Source: Wenxinia marina DSM 24838 (GTDB taxonomy: Bacteria > Pseudomonadota > Alphaproteobacteria > Rhodobacterales > Rhodobacteraceae). From it: DNA of 64,000 bases. This document shows, piece by piece, positions 18,298 through 27,650 of the stretch. The stretch is taken from the NCBI RefSeq assembly GCF_000379485.1, contig NZ_KB902281.1:61070-125069 (forward strand), given 5' to 3'. The first letter of the stretch is position 1. Each line of letters starts with the position of its first letter. The notes beneath the pieces are model-generated. The model did no database searches. It was given only the letters and a program-made list of their open reading frames with translations, and was not told the origin of the DNA. Made by a program: the position numbers and the translations under genes.

Positions 18298-19452
18298 ATG
18301 CCCGTCCTCAATCGCATCGCGTCGTTCGAGGACGACCTGACCGCGTGGCGCCGGGCGCTGCACCGCCGGCCGGAGCTGAAGTTCGACTGCCACGGGACCG
18401 CCGCCTTCGTCGCCGAGCGCCTGCGGGAGTTCGGCGTGGACGAGATCCACGAGGGGATCGCGACCAGCGGTGTCGTGGCGCTGATCCGCGGCCGGGCCGA
18501 GGGGGGGACCGTCGGGCTGCGGGCCGACATGGACGCGCTGCCGATGGATGAACTGACGGGGGCGGAGCATGCGTCCGAAGTGCCGGGCCGGATGCATGCC
18601 TGCGGCCATGACGGGCATACCGTGATGCTGCTGGGCGCCGCCCGCTACCTCGCCGAGACGCGCAACTTCGCGGGCACGGTGGCGCTGATCTTCCAGCCGG
18701 CGGAGGAACATGGCGGCGGCGCGAACGTGATGGTGCAGGAGGGGGTGATGGAGCGCTTCGGCATCGACGAGGTCTATGCCCTGCACAACGCCCCCGGCAC
18801 GCCGGTCGGCGCGTTCTACACCAATCCGGGGCCGATCATGGCGGCGGTCGACACGTTCGATATCACTCTGACCGGCAAGGGCGGGCACGGCGCGATGCCG
18901 CACGATGCGGTCGATCCGATCGTCGCGGCCTGCGGCGTGGTGCAGGCGATCCAGACCATCGTCAGCCGCAACCACCGGGCGGATGACGCGCTGGTGATCT
19001 CGGTCACGCAGATCCACACCGGAAGCGCAGACAACATCGTCCCCGAGACCGCCTACATCAACGGCACCGTCCGCACCTTCGACCGCGCCGTGCAGGCGAT
19101 GGTGCAGCGCCGGCTGGCGGAGATCGTGGAGGGGCAGGCGGCCGCCTACGGCGTCACGGCGGATCTGCGCTACAACGTCGAGTATCCGGCCACGATCAAC
19201 GAGCCCGGCCGCGCCGCCTTCGCCGCCGAGGTGGCGCGGGAGGTGGGCGTCTCGGTGGACGCCGAGGCGGGGCCGGAGATGGGGGCCGAGGATTTCGCCT
19301 ACATGCTGGAGGCGCGGCCCGGCGCGTACCTGTTCCTCGGCAACGGCGACAGCGCCGGGCTGCACCATCCGAAATACGATTTCGACGACAGGACGGCGCC
19401 TTACGGGGCGTCCTTCTTCGCCCGGCTGGTGGAGCGTGCGCTTCCGGTCTGA
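18298..19452 (+). CDS. M20-family amidohydrolase (HipO/AbgB-type)
   Basis: The 384-residue protein is a metal-dependent aminoacylase/hippurate hydrolase type enzyme. The motifs are 'LHRRPELKFDCHGTA' near the start, 'GLRADMDALPM', the metal-binding MHACGHDGHT (about 100-109, Cys and His ligands), 'FQPAEEHGGGA', and the late His in 'GLHHPKYDFDD'. It probably removes an acyl or acetyl group from an N-acyl amino acid; the exact substrate is unknown. It lies 191 bp upstream of the aminotransferase-ureohydrolase cluster on the same strand. Confidence 0.9.
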   Translation: MPVLNRIASFEDDLTAWRRALHRRPELKFDCHGTAAFVAERLREFGVDEIHEGIATSGVVALIRGRAEGGTVGLRADMDALPMDELTGAEHASEVPGRMHACGHDGHTVMLLGAARYLAETRNFAGTVALIFQPAEEHGGGANVMVQEGVMERFGIDEVYALHNAPGTPVGAFYTNPGPIMAAVDTFDITLTGKGGHGAMPHDAVDPIVAACGVVQAIQTIVSRNHRADDALVISVTQIHTGSADNIVPETAYINGTVRTFDRAVQAMVQRRLAEIVEGQAAAYGVTADLRYNVEYPATINEPGRAAFAAEVAREVGVSVDAEAGPEMGAEDFAYMLEARPGAYLFLGNGDSAGLHHPKYDFDDRTAPYGASFFARLVERALPV

Positions 19453-19495
19453 TTGGGCGATCCGATTGTGCGCCTGCCGGCGCATTCCCTTGCGT

Positions 19496-19570
19496 TCGGG
19501 GGGGGCGTTCCGCCCCCGTCCGGCTGACGCCGGACTCCCCCTGAGGATATTTATGGCTCGATGAGAGGGA
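19496..19570. repeat. dispersed intergenic repeat, copy 1
   Basis: This stretch has a GC-rich inverted repeat (GTCCGGC...GCCGGAC) followed by an AT-richer core and GGCTCGATGAGAGGGA. The same ending, preceded by a similar hairpin and a GGATA core, recurs at 60042-60101. Both copies lie in intergenic DNA. Similar elements are common in Rhodobacterales genomes (recalled, not searched). Confidence 0.6.
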
Positions 19571-19643
19571 GGAGGGCGGTCTTGCCGGGCCGGCCGGGGC
19601 GGCTAGACTGACCGGCACCCCTGAACGACCCCTGCGAGGTTCC

Positions 19644-21032
19644 ATGTCCGCCGACGGCACCCCCTCCGACTGGGCGCTCGACCGCGCCCACGTCCTGCAC
19701 CCCTGGACCAATTTCGGCCCGTTCGAGGCCGAGGGCTCGCTCGTGATCGAGCGGGGAGAGGGGTGCTGGCTGTGGGACGCGGAGGGGCGTCGGTACTTCG
19801 ACGCCGTGGGGGGCATGTGGTGCACCAATCTCGGCCTGGGGCGCGCCGATCTGGCGGACGCGATCGCCGACCAGGTGCGGACGCTCGCCTTCTCCAACTC
19901 GTTCGTGGACATGGCGAACCCGCCGTCGGCGCGGCTGGCGGCGAAGCTGGCGGCGCTGGCCCCGGGGGACCTGAACAGGGTGCACTTCACCACCTGCGGC
20001 TCCACCGCCGTCGACACCGCCTGGCGGATGGCGCGCTACTACCACGCGGCCCGGGGCGAGCCGGGGCGGACCCACGTGATCGCGCGGGAGAACAGCTACC
20101 ACGGCTCCACCTACATCGGGCAGTCGATCGGCAAGCGCGACGGCGACCGGGTGCCGGAGTTCCTGTACCGGACCGAGGGCATCCACCACGTGACCTGCCC
20201 GCATCTGCGCACCGCGCCGGACGGGATGGCCGAGGCGGCCTTCACGGACTGGCTGGTCGCCGAGTTCGAGGCGAAGATCGAAGAGGTGGGCGCCGAGCGG
20301 ATCGCCGCCTTCTTCGCCGAGCCGATCCAGGCCTCGGGCGGCGTGATAGTGCCGCCCAAGGACTACCTGCGCCGGATGGCGGAGGTCTGCCGGCGGAACG
20401 GAATCCTCTTCGTCGCGGACGAGGTGGTGACGGCGTTCGGGCGGATCGGCCACTGGTTCGCCTCCGAGGCGGAGTTCGGTGTGGTGCCCGACATCATCAC
20501 CTGCGCCAAGGGGCTGACGTCGGGTTATCTGCCGCTCGGCGCCGTCATATTTTCGGACCGCATCTGGCAGGCGATGGCCGAGGGCGGGGCGCGGTGGTTC
20601 ACGTCGGGCTTCACCTATTCCGGCCACCCGGTCGCCTGCCGGGCGGCGCTGGAGGTGATCGGGATCATGGAGCGGGAGGAGATCCTCGCGCATGTCGAGG
20701 AGGTCGGCGCGGTGTTCGAGGAGGCGTGCTTCGGCCTCGCCGAGATGCCGACGGTGGGCGAGGTGCGGGGGCGCCGGCTGATGATTTGCATCGACAACGT
20801 GGCCGACAAGGCGACGGGGCGGACATTCCCCGACGAGGTGAACATCGGCAAGCGAGTCTCGGACGCCTGCGAGGCGGACGGGCTGCTGGTCCGGCCGATC
20901 GGGCACATGAACGTGATGTCGCCGCCGCTGGTGATGACGTCCGATGACGCGCTGCGGGTCGCCGATACGCTCGGCCGGGCGCTGCGGCGGGTGGCGGACG
21001 AGCTGGTCCGCGACGGGGTGAGGGTCGCCTGA
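19644..21032 (+). CDS. class III PLP-dependent aminotransferase
   Basis: A 462-residue omega-aminotransferase type enzyme. It has the class III core: 'DAVGGMWCTNLG' near residue 53, 'ENSYHGST', 'AEPIQASGGVIVPP', 'LFVADEVVTAFGRIG', and the PLP-binding lysine K289 in 'CAKGLTSGYLPLGA'. Its stop overlaps the agmatinase start, so the two are translationally coupled. Together with the ureohydrolases this suggests transamination of an amine such as putrescine, GABA or a guanidino-amine; that substrate is inferred from context only. Confidence 0.9.
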   Translation: MSADGTPSDWALDRAHVLHPWTNFGPFEAEGSLVIERGEGCWLWDAEGRRYFDAVGGMWCTNLGLGRADLADAIADQVRTLAFSNSFVDMANPPSARLAAKLAALAPGDLNRVHFTTCGSTAVDTAWRMARYYHAARGEPGRTHVIARENSYHGSTYIGQSIGKRDGDRVPEFLYRTEGIHHVTCPHLRTAPDGMAEAAFTDWLVAEFEAKIEEVGAERIAAFFAEPIQASGGVIVPPKDYLRRMAEVCRRNGILFVADEVVTAFGRIGHWFASEAEFGVVPDIITCAKGLTSGYLPLGAVIFSDRIWQAMAEGGARWFTSGFTYSGHPVACRAALEVIGIMEREEILAHVEEVGAVFEEACFGLAEMPTVGEVRGRRLMICIDNVADKATGRTFPDEVNIGKRVSDACEADGLLVRPIGHMNVMSPPLVMTSDDALRVADTLGRALRRVADELVRDGVRVA

Positions 21033-22006
21033 TGGCGCTGGAGGATGCGGGCCGGCAGGTGGACCACGCCTTCACGCGGGAGGACCTGAAGGGGCGGTCG
21101 TTCGAGAACACGTTCGCGGGGGCGACGTCGTTCCTGCGGCGGCGCTACACCAAGGATCTGGCGGGCGTCGATCTCGCCGTGACCGGCGTGCCGTTCGACC
21201 AGGCGGTGACGAACCGGCCCGGCGCGCGGTTCGGGCCGCGGGCGATCCGGGAGGCGTCGGCGCTGCAGCCCTACGATCCGCCCTACGGCTGGGACGGGTT
21301 CGACCCGCTGGAGGAGTTCGCGGTGGCCGACTACGGCGACATGGCGTTCGACTACGCCGACGTCGCCTCGGTCCCCGCGGCGATCGAGGCGCACGCGGGC
21401 GCGATCCTCGGCGCGGGGGCGCGGATGCTGACGCTGGGCGGGGACCATTCGGTGACGCTGCCGCTGCTGCGGGCCCACGCCGCGACGCACGGGCCGCTGG
21501 GCGTGGTGCAGTTCGATGCGCATTCCGACCTCTGGCCCTCGGGCGACGGGCGGCGGATCGATCACGGGACGTTCCTCTACACCGCGGTGAAGGAAGGGCT
21601 CGTCGATCCGGCGCGGTCGATCCAGGTGGGCATCCGGACAGTGACGGACGATTATCTCGGGGTGGAGTTCGTCGATGCGCGCACGGTGCACGAGCGCGGC
21701 GCCGCCCATGTGGCGGCCAGGGTGCGCGAGCGGCTGGGGGACGGCGCCTCCTACCTGTCCTTCGACATCGACTGCCTCGATCCCGCCTTCGCGCCCGGCA
21801 CCGGCACGCCGGTCTGGGGCGGGCTCGCCAGCTGGCAGGCGGCGGCGATCCTGCGCGATCTCGCCGGCATCAACTTCGTCGGCGGCGACGTGGTCGAGGT
21901 CTCGCCGCCCTACGACCCGGCCGGGATCACCGCCGTCGCCGGGGCGCATGTCGCGACCGAGCTGATGTGCCTGCTCCTCTGGCCGCGGCGCGGGCAGGGC
22001 GGCTGA
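21032..22006 (+). CDS. speB: agmatinase-family ureohydrolase
   Basis: The 324-residue protein belongs to the arginase/agmatinase family of Mn2+-dependent ureohydrolases. Metal-binding motifs are complete: GGDHSVTLPLL, FDAHSD and SFDIDCLDPAFAPGTGTP. Agmatinase converts agmatine to putrescine and urea. The gene is embedded in a chain of overlapping genes (aminotransferase before, DUF1499 after). A second, distinct ureohydrolase follows 497 bp later, so the two probably differ in substrate. Confidence 0.9.
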   Translation: MALEDAGRQVDHAFTREDLKGRSFENTFAGATSFLRRRYTKDLAGVDLAVTGVPFDQAVTNRPGARFGPRAIREASALQPYDPPYGWDGFDPLEEFAVADYGDMAFDYADVASVPAAIEAHAGAILGAGARMLTLGGDHSVTLPLLRAHAATHGPLGVVQFDAHSDLWPSGDGRRIDHGTFLYTAVKEGLVDPARSIQVGIRTVTDDYLGVEFVDARTVHERGAAHVAARVRERLGDGASYLSFDIDCLDPAFAPGTGTPVWGGLASWQAAAILRDLAGINFVGGDVVEVSPPYDPAGITAVAGAHVATELMCLLLWPRRGQGG

Positions 22007-22506
22007 TGCGGCGACGCCCGTGGCTGTGGCGGGTGCCGCTGGTGCTCTTCGCGGTGGTGGCGCTCGCCATCCGGTTCGCCCCCACGGATGCCGGAGCCTG
22101 GGCCCTCGATCCCGGCGCGCCGGACTTCACGCCGCCGGAGGCGGCGGCGGTGTTCTGCCCCGAGCCGGGAACGCGTCACTTCGCCGAAGCGACGGAGGCC
22201 GACCTCGTCCGGCTCGGCGCCATCGCGGAGGCGTGGCGGGGCACGCGGCGGATCGCGGGGGAGGAGGGCGGCCCCGTCACCTGGCAGACGCGCAGCCGGA
22301 TCGTGGGCTTTCCCGACTATACCAGCGCGGCCCTGCGAAACTGGGGCGAGGTCACCGGCCTCTGCATCGTCGCACGGCAACGCTACGGCGCGTTCGACTG
22401 GGGCGTGAACGCCCGCCGCGTCGGGGACTGGGTGGCCGGGCTGTGGGGGCTGGAAGAGAGGCCGCCGATGGTGGCACCTGCCGCCTGGACAGGGGGACCG
22501 GGATGA
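22006..22506 (+). CDS. DUF1499-family protein, first copy
   Basis: The 166-residue protein has an N-terminal membrane helix (about residues 8-24) and a DUF1499-type domain: 'VTWQTRSRIVGFPDYTSA' and 'RQRYGAFDWGVNARRVGDWV'. The domain function is unknown. It starts inside the agmatinase stop (TGATG) and its stop overlaps the next gene (ATGA). A shorter paralogue with the same motifs follows the second ureohydrolase. Confidence 0.75.
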   Translation: MRRRPWLWRVPLVLFAVVALAIRFAPTDAGAWALDPGAPDFTPPEAAAVFCPEPGTRHFAEATEADLVRLGAIAEAWRGTRRIAGEEGGPVTWQTRSRIVGFPDYTSAALRNWGEVTGLCIVARQRYGAFDWGVNARRVGDWVAGLWGLEERPPMVAPAAWTGGPG

Positions 22507-23444
22507 CGAACCAGCCGATATCCGGCAACGACCTCGCCCGGTTCTCCGGGCCGCAGACCTTCATGCGGCTGCCCGAGGCGCAGGATCCCGCGGGCCTCGA
22601 CGCCGCACTCATCGGCGTGCCGATGGATATCGGCACCTCGTGGCGCTCGGGCACCCGGTTCGGGCCGAAGCAGATCCGCGAGCAGTCGGCGATGATCCGG
22701 CCCTACAACGTGCAGACCGGCGCCGCGCCGTTCGACGGGCTCAACCTCGCCGATCTCGGGGATGTCGCGATCAACACCTTCTCCCTGTCCGAGACGATCC
22801 GCATCGTCGAGAACAGCTACGATCGCATCCTGCGCCACCCGCTGATTCCGTTGACCCTGGGCGGGGATCACACGCTGACGCTGCCGGTCCTGCGGGCCGT
22901 GGCGAAGGTACATGGCCCCGTGGCGCTGGTTCACGTGGACGCCCATGCCGACATCAACGACGAGATGTTCGGGATGCGCGAATGCCACGGCACGGTGTTC
23001 CGGCGGGCGCGTGAGGAAGGGCTCGTAGATCCGCGAAAGACCTGGCAGATCGGGCTGCGAGGCACCGGCTACTCCGCCGATGATTTCCGCGAGGCGGCGG
23101 GCTGGGGCTTCCACATCCGGCAGGCGCAGCAGCTGTGGCACCAGAGCCTGAAGCCGCTGGCCGCCGAAATCCGCGAGCAGATCGGCGACGCGCCGGTCTA
23201 CATCAGCTTCGACATCGACAGCCTCGACCCGGCCTTCGCGCCCGGCACCGGCACGCCCGAGATCGCCGGGCTGACGACGCCGCAGGCGATGGAGCTGATC
23301 CGCGGGCTGCACGGCCTGACCATCGTCGGCTGCGACCTCGTGGAGGTCTCGCCGCCCTACGACATGGCGGGCACCACCGCGCTCACGGCGGCGAACCTGA
23401 TGTTCGAGATGCTGTCCATCCTGCCGGGAGTGCCGTTCCGATGA
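22503..23444 (+). CDS. ureohydrolase, probable guanidinobutyrase
   Basis: The 313-residue arginase-family enzyme has full metal motifs (GGDHTLTLPVL, HVDAHADIND, SFDIDSLDPAFAPGTGTP). Its sequence is much closer in my memory to Pseudomonas GbuA than to the neighbouring agmatinase, for example 'DIGTSWRSGTRFGPKQIRE', 'MIRPYNVQTGAAPFD' and 'DVAINTFSL'. GbuA splits 4-guanidinobutyrate into GABA and urea. The GABA product would be a natural substrate for the class III aminotransferase upstream. Agmatinase activity remains possible. Confidence 0.85.
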   Translation: MTNQPISGNDLARFSGPQTFMRLPEAQDPAGLDAALIGVPMDIGTSWRSGTRFGPKQIREQSAMIRPYNVQTGAAPFDGLNLADLGDVAINTFSLSETIRIVENSYDRILRHPLIPLTLGGDHTLTLPVLRAVAKVHGPVALVHVDAHADINDEMFGMRECHGTVFRRAREEGLVDPRKTWQIGLRGTGYSADDFREAAGWGFHIRQAQQLWHQSLKPLAAEIREQIGDAPVYISFDIDSLDPAFAPGTGTPEIAGLTTPQAMELIRGLHGLTIVGCDLVEVSPPYDMAGTTALTAANLMFEMLSILPGVPFR

Positions 23445-23857
23445 TCGGCTGGTTCGCCCTCCCCGTCGCCGTGCTCGCCGGTCTCGGTGGCTGGGTCCGC
23501 CTCGCGCCGGAGGACGCGGCGCGCTTCCACGTGGCCGGCCCGCCGCGGCCGGTCGGCGACTACCCCGCGGAGGGCGGGTTCGAGGTGCGGCGGCCGGCGC
23601 CGCCGGACGCGCTGGCCCGCCTCGCCAGGGTGGCGGAGGCCGAGCCGCGGACGCACCGTGCGGCCGGTTCGCCGAAGGAGGGCATGGTGACGTGGATCAG
23701 TCGCTCGCGCCTGTGGGGGTTTCCGGACTATACGACCGCCTGGATCGACGAGGCGGGGAACCTAGCCGTGCATGGCCGCCTGCGCTTCGGCAAGGGCGAC
23801 ATGGGCGTGAACCGGGAGCGGGTCACACGCTGGCTGGACGCGGCAGGGCTGGCTTGA
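23441..23857 (+). CDS. DUF1499-family protein, second copy
   Basis: A 138-residue protein with an N-terminal hydrophobic helix (about 3-20) and a DUF1499 domain: '[19 protein letters not shown]' and '[20 protein letters not shown]'. These two blocks align with those of the copy at 22006-22506, indicating an old duplication. Its ATG overlaps the guanidinobutyrase-like stop (ATGA). It ends the ureohydrolase gene chain. No function is known; the membrane anchor suggests an envelope location. Confidence 0.78.
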   Translation: MIGWFALPVAVLAGLGGWVRLAPEDAARFHVAGPPRPVGDYPAEGGFEVRRPAPPDALARLARVAEAEPRTHRAAGSPKEGMVTWISRSRLWGFPDYTTAWIDEAGNLAVHGRLRFGKGDMGVNRERVTRWLDAAGLA

Positions 23858-23888
23858 CCCCGGACCGGCGGCGCGCGATGCACGGCCG

Positions 23889-24944
23889 ATGATCGCGTCC
23901 GACACCCTCGACCAGATCACCGGCCGCTTCGAGTATCTCGAGGCGCGGCTGAACGCCGGTCCGTCCGCGGACGAGATCGCGAAGCTCAGCCGCGAATATG
24001 CCGAGCTGAAGCCGGTCGCCGACACCGTCGCCGGCTACCGCGCGCTCGTCGCCGAGATCGCGGATGCCGAGGCGATGCGCGCCGACCCCGAGATGCGGGC
24101 TCTCGCCGAGGAGGAGCTGCCGGCGCTCCGCGAGCGGCTGGAAGAGGCCGAGCAGGCCGTGCGCCTCGCCCTCCTGCCGAAGGACGCCGCGGATGCCCGC
24201 CCCGCGATCCTGGAGATCCGCCCCGGCACCGGCGGCGAGGAGGCGGCGCTCTTCGCCGCGGACCTGCTGCGCATGTACCAGCGCTACGCCGACGCCCGCG
24301 GCTGGCGGTTCGACATCGTGGAGGAGCAGGCGACCGAGCTCGGCGGCATCCGCGAGCTGATCGCCCGGATCGAGGGCGAGAACGTCTTCGCCCGGCTGAA
24401 GTTCGAGAGCGGCGTGCACCGGGTCCAGCGCGTGCCCGAGACCGAATCGGGCGGCCGCATCCACACCTCGGCCGCCACCGTCGCAGTCCTGCCCGAGGCC
24501 GAGGCGGTGGACGTGGCGATCGACCCGGGCGACATCCGCATCGACACGATGCGGGCGTCCGGCGCCGGCGGACAGCACGTGAACACCACCGATTCGGCGG
24601 TGCGGATCACGCACCTGCCGACCGGCATCGTCGTCACCTCGTCGCAGAAGTCCCAGCACCGCAACCGCGAGATCGCGATGGAGGTGCTGCGCGCGCGCCT
24701 CTTCGATCTGGAACGGAGCCGCGCGCAGTCCGAACGCTCCGCCGACCGGCGCGCCCAGGTCGGCACCGGCGACCGGTCCGAGCGGATCCGCACCTACAAC
24801 TTCCCGCAGGGGCGACTGACGGACCACCGGATCGGCCTCACGCTCTATTCCCTCGGAGAGGTGATGAACGGCGACCTCGACGGCGTGATCGACGCGCTGA
24901 CGGCAGAGGCGCAGGCGGCGCTGCTTGCCGAGGCGGGGGCGTGA
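23889..24944 (+). CDS. prfA: peptide chain release factor 1
   Basis: RF1 terminates translation at UAA and UAG. The 351-residue protein contains the codon-reading P-x-T motif (PET, 183-185, in the context '[15 protein letters not shown]') and the catalytic GGQ (227-229, '[17 protein letters not shown]'). It overlaps prmC by 4 bases; PrmC methylates the GGQ glutamine, so the pair is a functional unit. Confidence 0.97.
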   Translation: MIASDTLDQITGRFEYLEARLNAGPSADEIAKLSREYAELKPVADTVAGYRALVAEIADAEAMRADPEMRALAEEELPALRERLEEAEQAVRLALLPKDAADARPAILEIRPGTGGEEAALFAADLLRMYQRYADARGWRFDIVEEQATELGGIRELIARIEGENVFARLKFESGVHRVQRVPETESGGRIHTSAATVAVLPEAEAVDVAIDPGDIRIDTMRASGAGGQHVNTTDSAVRITHLPTGIVVTSSQKSQHRNREIAMEVLRARLFDLERSRAQSERSADRRAQVGTGDRSERIRTYNFPQGRLTDHRIGLTLYSLGEVMNGDLDGVIDALTAEAQAALLAEAGA

Positions 24945-25786
24945 CCGGGTCGGCCCTTCTCGTCGCCGCCGTCCGCCGGCTGGGCGAGGCGGGCGTCCCC
25001 GACGCGGCCCTCGACGCGCGCCGGCTGCTCGCCCACGCGCTCGGGATCGCGCCGGACCGCCTGACGCTGCACCTGCCCGAGGCGGTCCCGGATGCGGTCG
25101 CCGCCGCTTACGAGGCGCTGATTTCCCGCCGCGCCGCGCGCGAGCCGGTGGCGCAGATCACCGGCCGGCGGATGTTCTACGGCCGCGAGTTCCTCGTGAC
25201 CGCCGATGTCCTCGACCCGCGTCCGGAGACGGAAGTGCTGATCGAGGCGGCGCTGGCCGCGCCGTTCGAGACGGTGCTCGACCTCGGCACCGGGTCGGGC
25301 TGCATCCTGCTGACATTGCTCGCGGAGATGGAGGGCAGCCGCGGCGTCGGCACCGACGTCTCCGGCCCGGCCTGCGACGTTGCCGAGGAGAACGCCCGCC
25401 GCCTCGGCATGGGCGACCGAGCGCGCATCGTCCACACCGACTGGTGGGCCGGCGTCACCGGGAGCTTCGACCTCATCGTCTCCAACCCGCCCTACATCGC
25501 GGCCGCCGAGATGGCCGGGCTGGAGCCCGAGGTTCGCGAGTGGGAGCCGCGCGGGGCGCTGACGGACGAGGCCGACGGCCTCGGCGCCTACCGCACGATC
25601 CTGTCGGGCGCGCCACAGCGGCTGGTCCCGGGTGGCCGGCTGATCCTCGAGATCGGGGCGGGGCAGGGGGCGGCCGTCGTCGACCTGGCCCACCGCGCCG
25701 GTTTCACCGAGGTGCGGCGGATCCGCGATCTCGACGGCCGGGACCGCGTCATCGGGGCCGAAGTCGCGCCGGACGTGCCGTTCTAG
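24941..25786 (+). CDS. prmC: peptide chain release factor N5-glutamine methyltransferase
   Basis: SAM-dependent methylase that modifies the GGQ glutamine of RF1 and RF2. The 281-residue protein has the helical N-terminal RF-binding domain ('[12 protein letters not shown]'), SAM motif I '[13 protein letters not shown]' (about 112-124) and the catalytic NPPY at 182-185. The start codon is GTG inside the prfA stop (GTGA). Downstream, a short GC stem with a T6 run near 25811 could be a weak terminator. Confidence 0.95.
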   Translation: MTGSALLVAAVRRLGEAGVPDAALDARRLLAHALGIAPDRLTLHLPEAVPDAVAAAYEALISRRAAREPVAQITGRRMFYGREFLVTADVLDPRPETEVLIEAALAAPFETVLDLGTGSGCILLTLLAEMEGSRGVGTDVSGPACDVAEENARRLGMGDRARIVHTDWWAGVTGSFDLIVSNPPYIAAAEMAGLEPEVREWEPRGALTDEADGLGAYRTILSGAPQRLVPGGRLILEIGAGQGAAVVDLAHRAGFTEVRRIRDLDGRDRVIGAEVAPDVPF

Positions 25787-26000
25787 GCACTGATCCGCGT
25801 GGTCGGGCGGTTTTTTCGGGCGTTGCCTCTTGTCACCGCGCCCCCCGCATGTTTAGTCGGACTTGCACGACGGGTGAGGACGCAGCCGCGCCCTCCCCGC
25901 GAGGCAGGTCGCCAGATCATCCCGCGGTTCCTCCAGCGCGCCACGACCACGGCGCAGCGGACCCGGACAAGACCAACCTTCAGGCCGAACGAAGAGCCAC

Positions 26001-26663
26001 ATGAGATCATCCAAGTCACGGTCGCGGGGCAACAAGAACCGCAACAACCGTCCCTCGGGCGGCAACATCGTCAACCGTGTGTTCGACTCGTCGGGCCCGG
26101 ACGGCAAGGTGCGCGGTACGCCCCAGCAGATCATCGAGAAATACACCCAGCTCCACCGCGATGCCCAGCTCGCGGGGGACCGCGTGGCCGCCGAGAACTT
26201 CGCGCAGCACGCCGAGCATTACCTCAGGATGCTCGCCGAGGCGCAGAAGGAGATCGACAAGCAGCGCGAGGACCAGGAAGAACAGAACCGCCAGCGCCAG
26301 GCGGACCGCGACCGCGAGCGTGCGGCGCGCCTGAAGGCGCAGGAGGACGGATCGTCGGGCGGCGACGACGAGGGCAGCGACAGCGGCCTCGTGGAGACGC
26401 CCGAGGCGCGCGCCGACCAGTCGGGCGGCCGGAACCAGAATGACCGGAGCGACCGGGGCCAGAACGATCGGGGCCAGAACGATCGGGGCGATCGTCCGCA
26501 GGACGGCGGCAGCGACCAGTCCGCCGATCAGGGCGCCCAGCCCCCGTCCGCCGAAGAGGGTGGCCGCAAGCCGCGCCGTCCGCGCCGTCCCCGCAACAAG
26601 GGCGGCGACGAGAGCGGCGGCGACGGACCGCAGCAGGGCAACCCGGCCGAAGCCGCCGAGTGA
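26001..26663 (+). CDS. DUF4167-domain protein
   Basis: The 220-residue protein has the DUF4167 module at its start: Arg/Asn-rich 'SRGNKNRNNRPSGGNIVNRVFDSSGPDGKVRGTPQQIIEKY', followed by a helix 'DRVAAENFAQHAEHYLRML'. The rest is charged and low in complexity, with repeated NDRGQ units encoded by a 15-bp tandem repeat (26454-26483), and an Arg/Lys-rich end ('RKPRRPRRPRNKG'). This suggests RNA binding, but no function is established. The 214-bp gap before it has no other gene. Confidence 0.85.
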   Translation: MRSSKSRSRGNKNRNNRPSGGNIVNRVFDSSGPDGKVRGTPQQIIEKYTQLHRDAQLAGDRVAAENFAQHAEHYLRMLAEAQKEIDKQREDQEEQNRQRQADRDRERAARLKAQEDGSSGGDDEGSDSGLVETPEARADQSGGRNQNDRSDRGQNDRGQNDRGDRPQDGGSDQSADQGAQPPSAEEGGRKPRRPRRPRNKGGDESGGDGPQQGNPAEAAE

Positions 26664-26670
26664 CGACATG

Positions 26671-26691
26671 GGCCCCTCCGGGGGCCTTTTT
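26671..26691 (+). terminator. rho-independent terminator after the DUF4167 gene
   Basis: GGCCCC and GGGGCC form a 6-bp stem with a TCCG loop, followed directly by five T residues. It starts 8 bases after the DUF4167 stop codon. Confidence 0.75.
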
Positions 26692-26810
26692 CGTGGGGAA
26701 GCGGGACAGCCGCAGCCGCCTGCCGATCTCCCGGTGTCGTGACTGTCATGCAGGCGCCAATCCCGGTCCGCCGTGATCGGTAGGGGGGACACCCCCCGTG
26801 GCCGCCGGCC

Positions 26811-27650
26811 TCAGGTCCCGGCCACCGCCCGTGCCAGCGCGCAGAACCGCTCAAGGTCCACCTGCTCCGCCCGGTCGGTGGGTGCGATGCCGACCGAGAC
26901 CAGCCGGTCCTCGATGTCGGGCGCCAGGCCGCGAAGGGACGCCCGCAGCATCTTGCGCCGCTGGTTGAACGCCGCCGCCACGACGCGGGACAGGACTACG
27001 GGATCGGCCGGGTAGCGGGGCGCGGGCAGGGCGGTCAGGTGGACGACCGCCGAGTCGACCTTGGGTGCCGGCGTGAAGGCCCGCGCCGGCAGCGTCATGG
27101 CGATCCGCGCGTCGGTGCGCCATTGCGCCAGGATCGCGAGACGCCCGTAGGACTTCGATCCCGGCCGCGCCACGATCCGCTCCGCCACTTCCTTCTGGAA
27201 CATCAGCGTCAGGCTCTGCCAGTACGGCGGCCAGTCCGGCGGCGTCAGCCAGCGGACCAGCAGCTCGGTCCCGACATTGTAGGGCAGGTTCGCCGCCACC
27301 CGGATCGGCGGCGTCAGGTGCGCCAGCGGATCGACGTCGAGCGCGTCGCCGTGGATCACCTCCAGCCGCCCCGGCGCCGCGGCGGCGATCTCGGCCAGCG
27401 CGGGCAGGCAGCGGGCGTCCTTCTCGATCGCCAGCACGCGGCGCGCCCCCTCGGCCAGCAACCCCCGCGTCAGGCCGCCGGGGCCGGGGCCGATCTCCAG
27501 CACGTCGCAGGCGGTCAGGTCGCCGGCCATCCGCGCGATCTTGGCCGTCAGGTTGAGGTCCAGCAGGAAGTTCTGGCCCAGCGCCTTCTTCGCCGACAGG
27601 CCGTGCGCCGCGATCACGTGGGAGAGCGGCGGCAGGTCCTCCACGCTCAT
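26811..27650 (-). CDS. rsmA: 16S rRNA dimethyladenosine transferase (RsmA/KsgA)
   Basis: Dimethylates the two adjacent adenines in the 3' hairpin of 16S rRNA during small-subunit assembly. The 279-residue protein has LGQNFL (24-29), the SAM motif EIGPGPGG (52-59), 'LAIEKD', and the catalytic NLPYN (121-125). It ends the lptF-lptG-lptD-surA-pdxA-rsmA operon and overlaps pdxA by 4 bases. Confidence 0.96.
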   Translation of the reverse strand: MSVEDLPPLSHVIAAHGLSAKKALGQNFLLDLNLTAKIARMAGDLTACDVLEIGPGPGGLTRGLLAEGARRVLAIEKDARCLPALAEIAAAAPGRLEVIHGDALDVDPLAHLTPPIRVAANLPYNVGTELLVRWLTPPDWPPYWQSLTLMFQKEVAERIVARPGSKSYGRLAILAQWRTDARIAMTLPARAFTPAPKVDSAVVHLTALPAPRYPADPVVLSRVVAAAFNQRRKMLRASLRGLAPDIEDRLVSVGIAPTDRAEQVDLERFCALARAVAGT

